Assembly (NCBI GenBank): GCA_015233285.1
Contig: JADFYA010000252.1
Span: 1 to 5,535, forward strand
Source: Deltaproteobacteria bacterium
Lineage (GTDB): Bacteria; Desulfobacterota; JADFXK01
DNA length: 5,535 bases
Reading direction: 5' to 3'
The notes beneath the pieces were generated by a model, which was not told the origin of the DNA, ran no database searches, and saw only the letters and a list, made by a program, of their open reading frames with translations. Shown one piece after another: positions 5,521 through 5,535 of this stretch; position 1 is the first letter of the stretch; each line of letters begins with the position of its first letter. Made by a program: the position numbers and the translations under genes.

Positions 5521-5535
5521 ACGCAGACAAGTTGT
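5521..5535. repeat. Probable start of a second copy of the same repeat, cut by the window edge
   Basis: The stretch at the right edge contains ACAAGTTG (5527-5534), also found in the palindrome at 5479-5486, offset by 48 bases. AGACAAGTTGT could continue into a similar hairpin outside the window. Only a partial copy is visible. Confidence 0.3.

Overview
The window reads as chromosomal DNA of a Gram-negative bacterium, most likely a deltaproteobacterium (Desulfobacterota). The main clue is the chemoreceptor, whose architecture is common in that group from memory: a helical periplasmic part, a chemoreceptor zinc-binding (CZB) motif, and a very short linker in place of a full HAMP domain. The small protein upstream of tilS also resembles deltaproteobacterial hypothetical proteins. 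No rRNA, tRNA, CRISPR array or transposase was seen. The taxonomic call is an inference.

Layout. (1) 1-1285, minus strand: the N-terminal 428 residues of a methyl-accepting chemotaxis protein that runs off the left edge. (2) 1447-2862, minus: full-length tilS, tRNA(Ile)-lysidine synthase. (3) 2864-3061, minus: a 65-residue conserved-looking small protein, separated from tilS by one base and probably translationally coupled to it. (4) 3160-3702 and 3692-4117, minus: an overlapping pair made of a STAS-like (DUF4325-type) protein followed by a PIN-domain ribonuclease-like protein. The Shine-Dalgarno sequence of the PIN gene lies inside the Glu-rich tail codons of the STAS-like gene. (5) 4118-4961: about 840 bases with no intact gene. 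It holds an inverted repeat just upstream of the STAS-like gene, a possible decayed reading frame on the minus strand, and an AT-rich part with several palindromes and an 11-bp-period direct repeat. (6) 4962-5390, plus: a stand-alone PCC/DUF296 domain protein. (7) 5391-5535: non-coding, with a perfect 16-bp palindrome and what looks like the start of a second copy at the right edge.

How the parts relate. The chemoreceptor, tilS with its small partner, and the DUF296 gene look like ordinary chromosomal genes with no obvious shared pathway. The STAS-like/PIN pair is the accessory-looking element. It is compact, overlapping and visibly poorer in G+C than tilS (hand counts: 28-37% in sampled PIN lines, about 58-73% in sampled tilS lines). 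It is preceded by an operator-like inverted repeat and a decayed stretch. A toxin-antitoxin or defence-type role is a reasonable hypothesis but is not shown by the sequence. No strong terminator was seen between the PIN gene and the small protein gene, so transcription could run from the pair into tilS.
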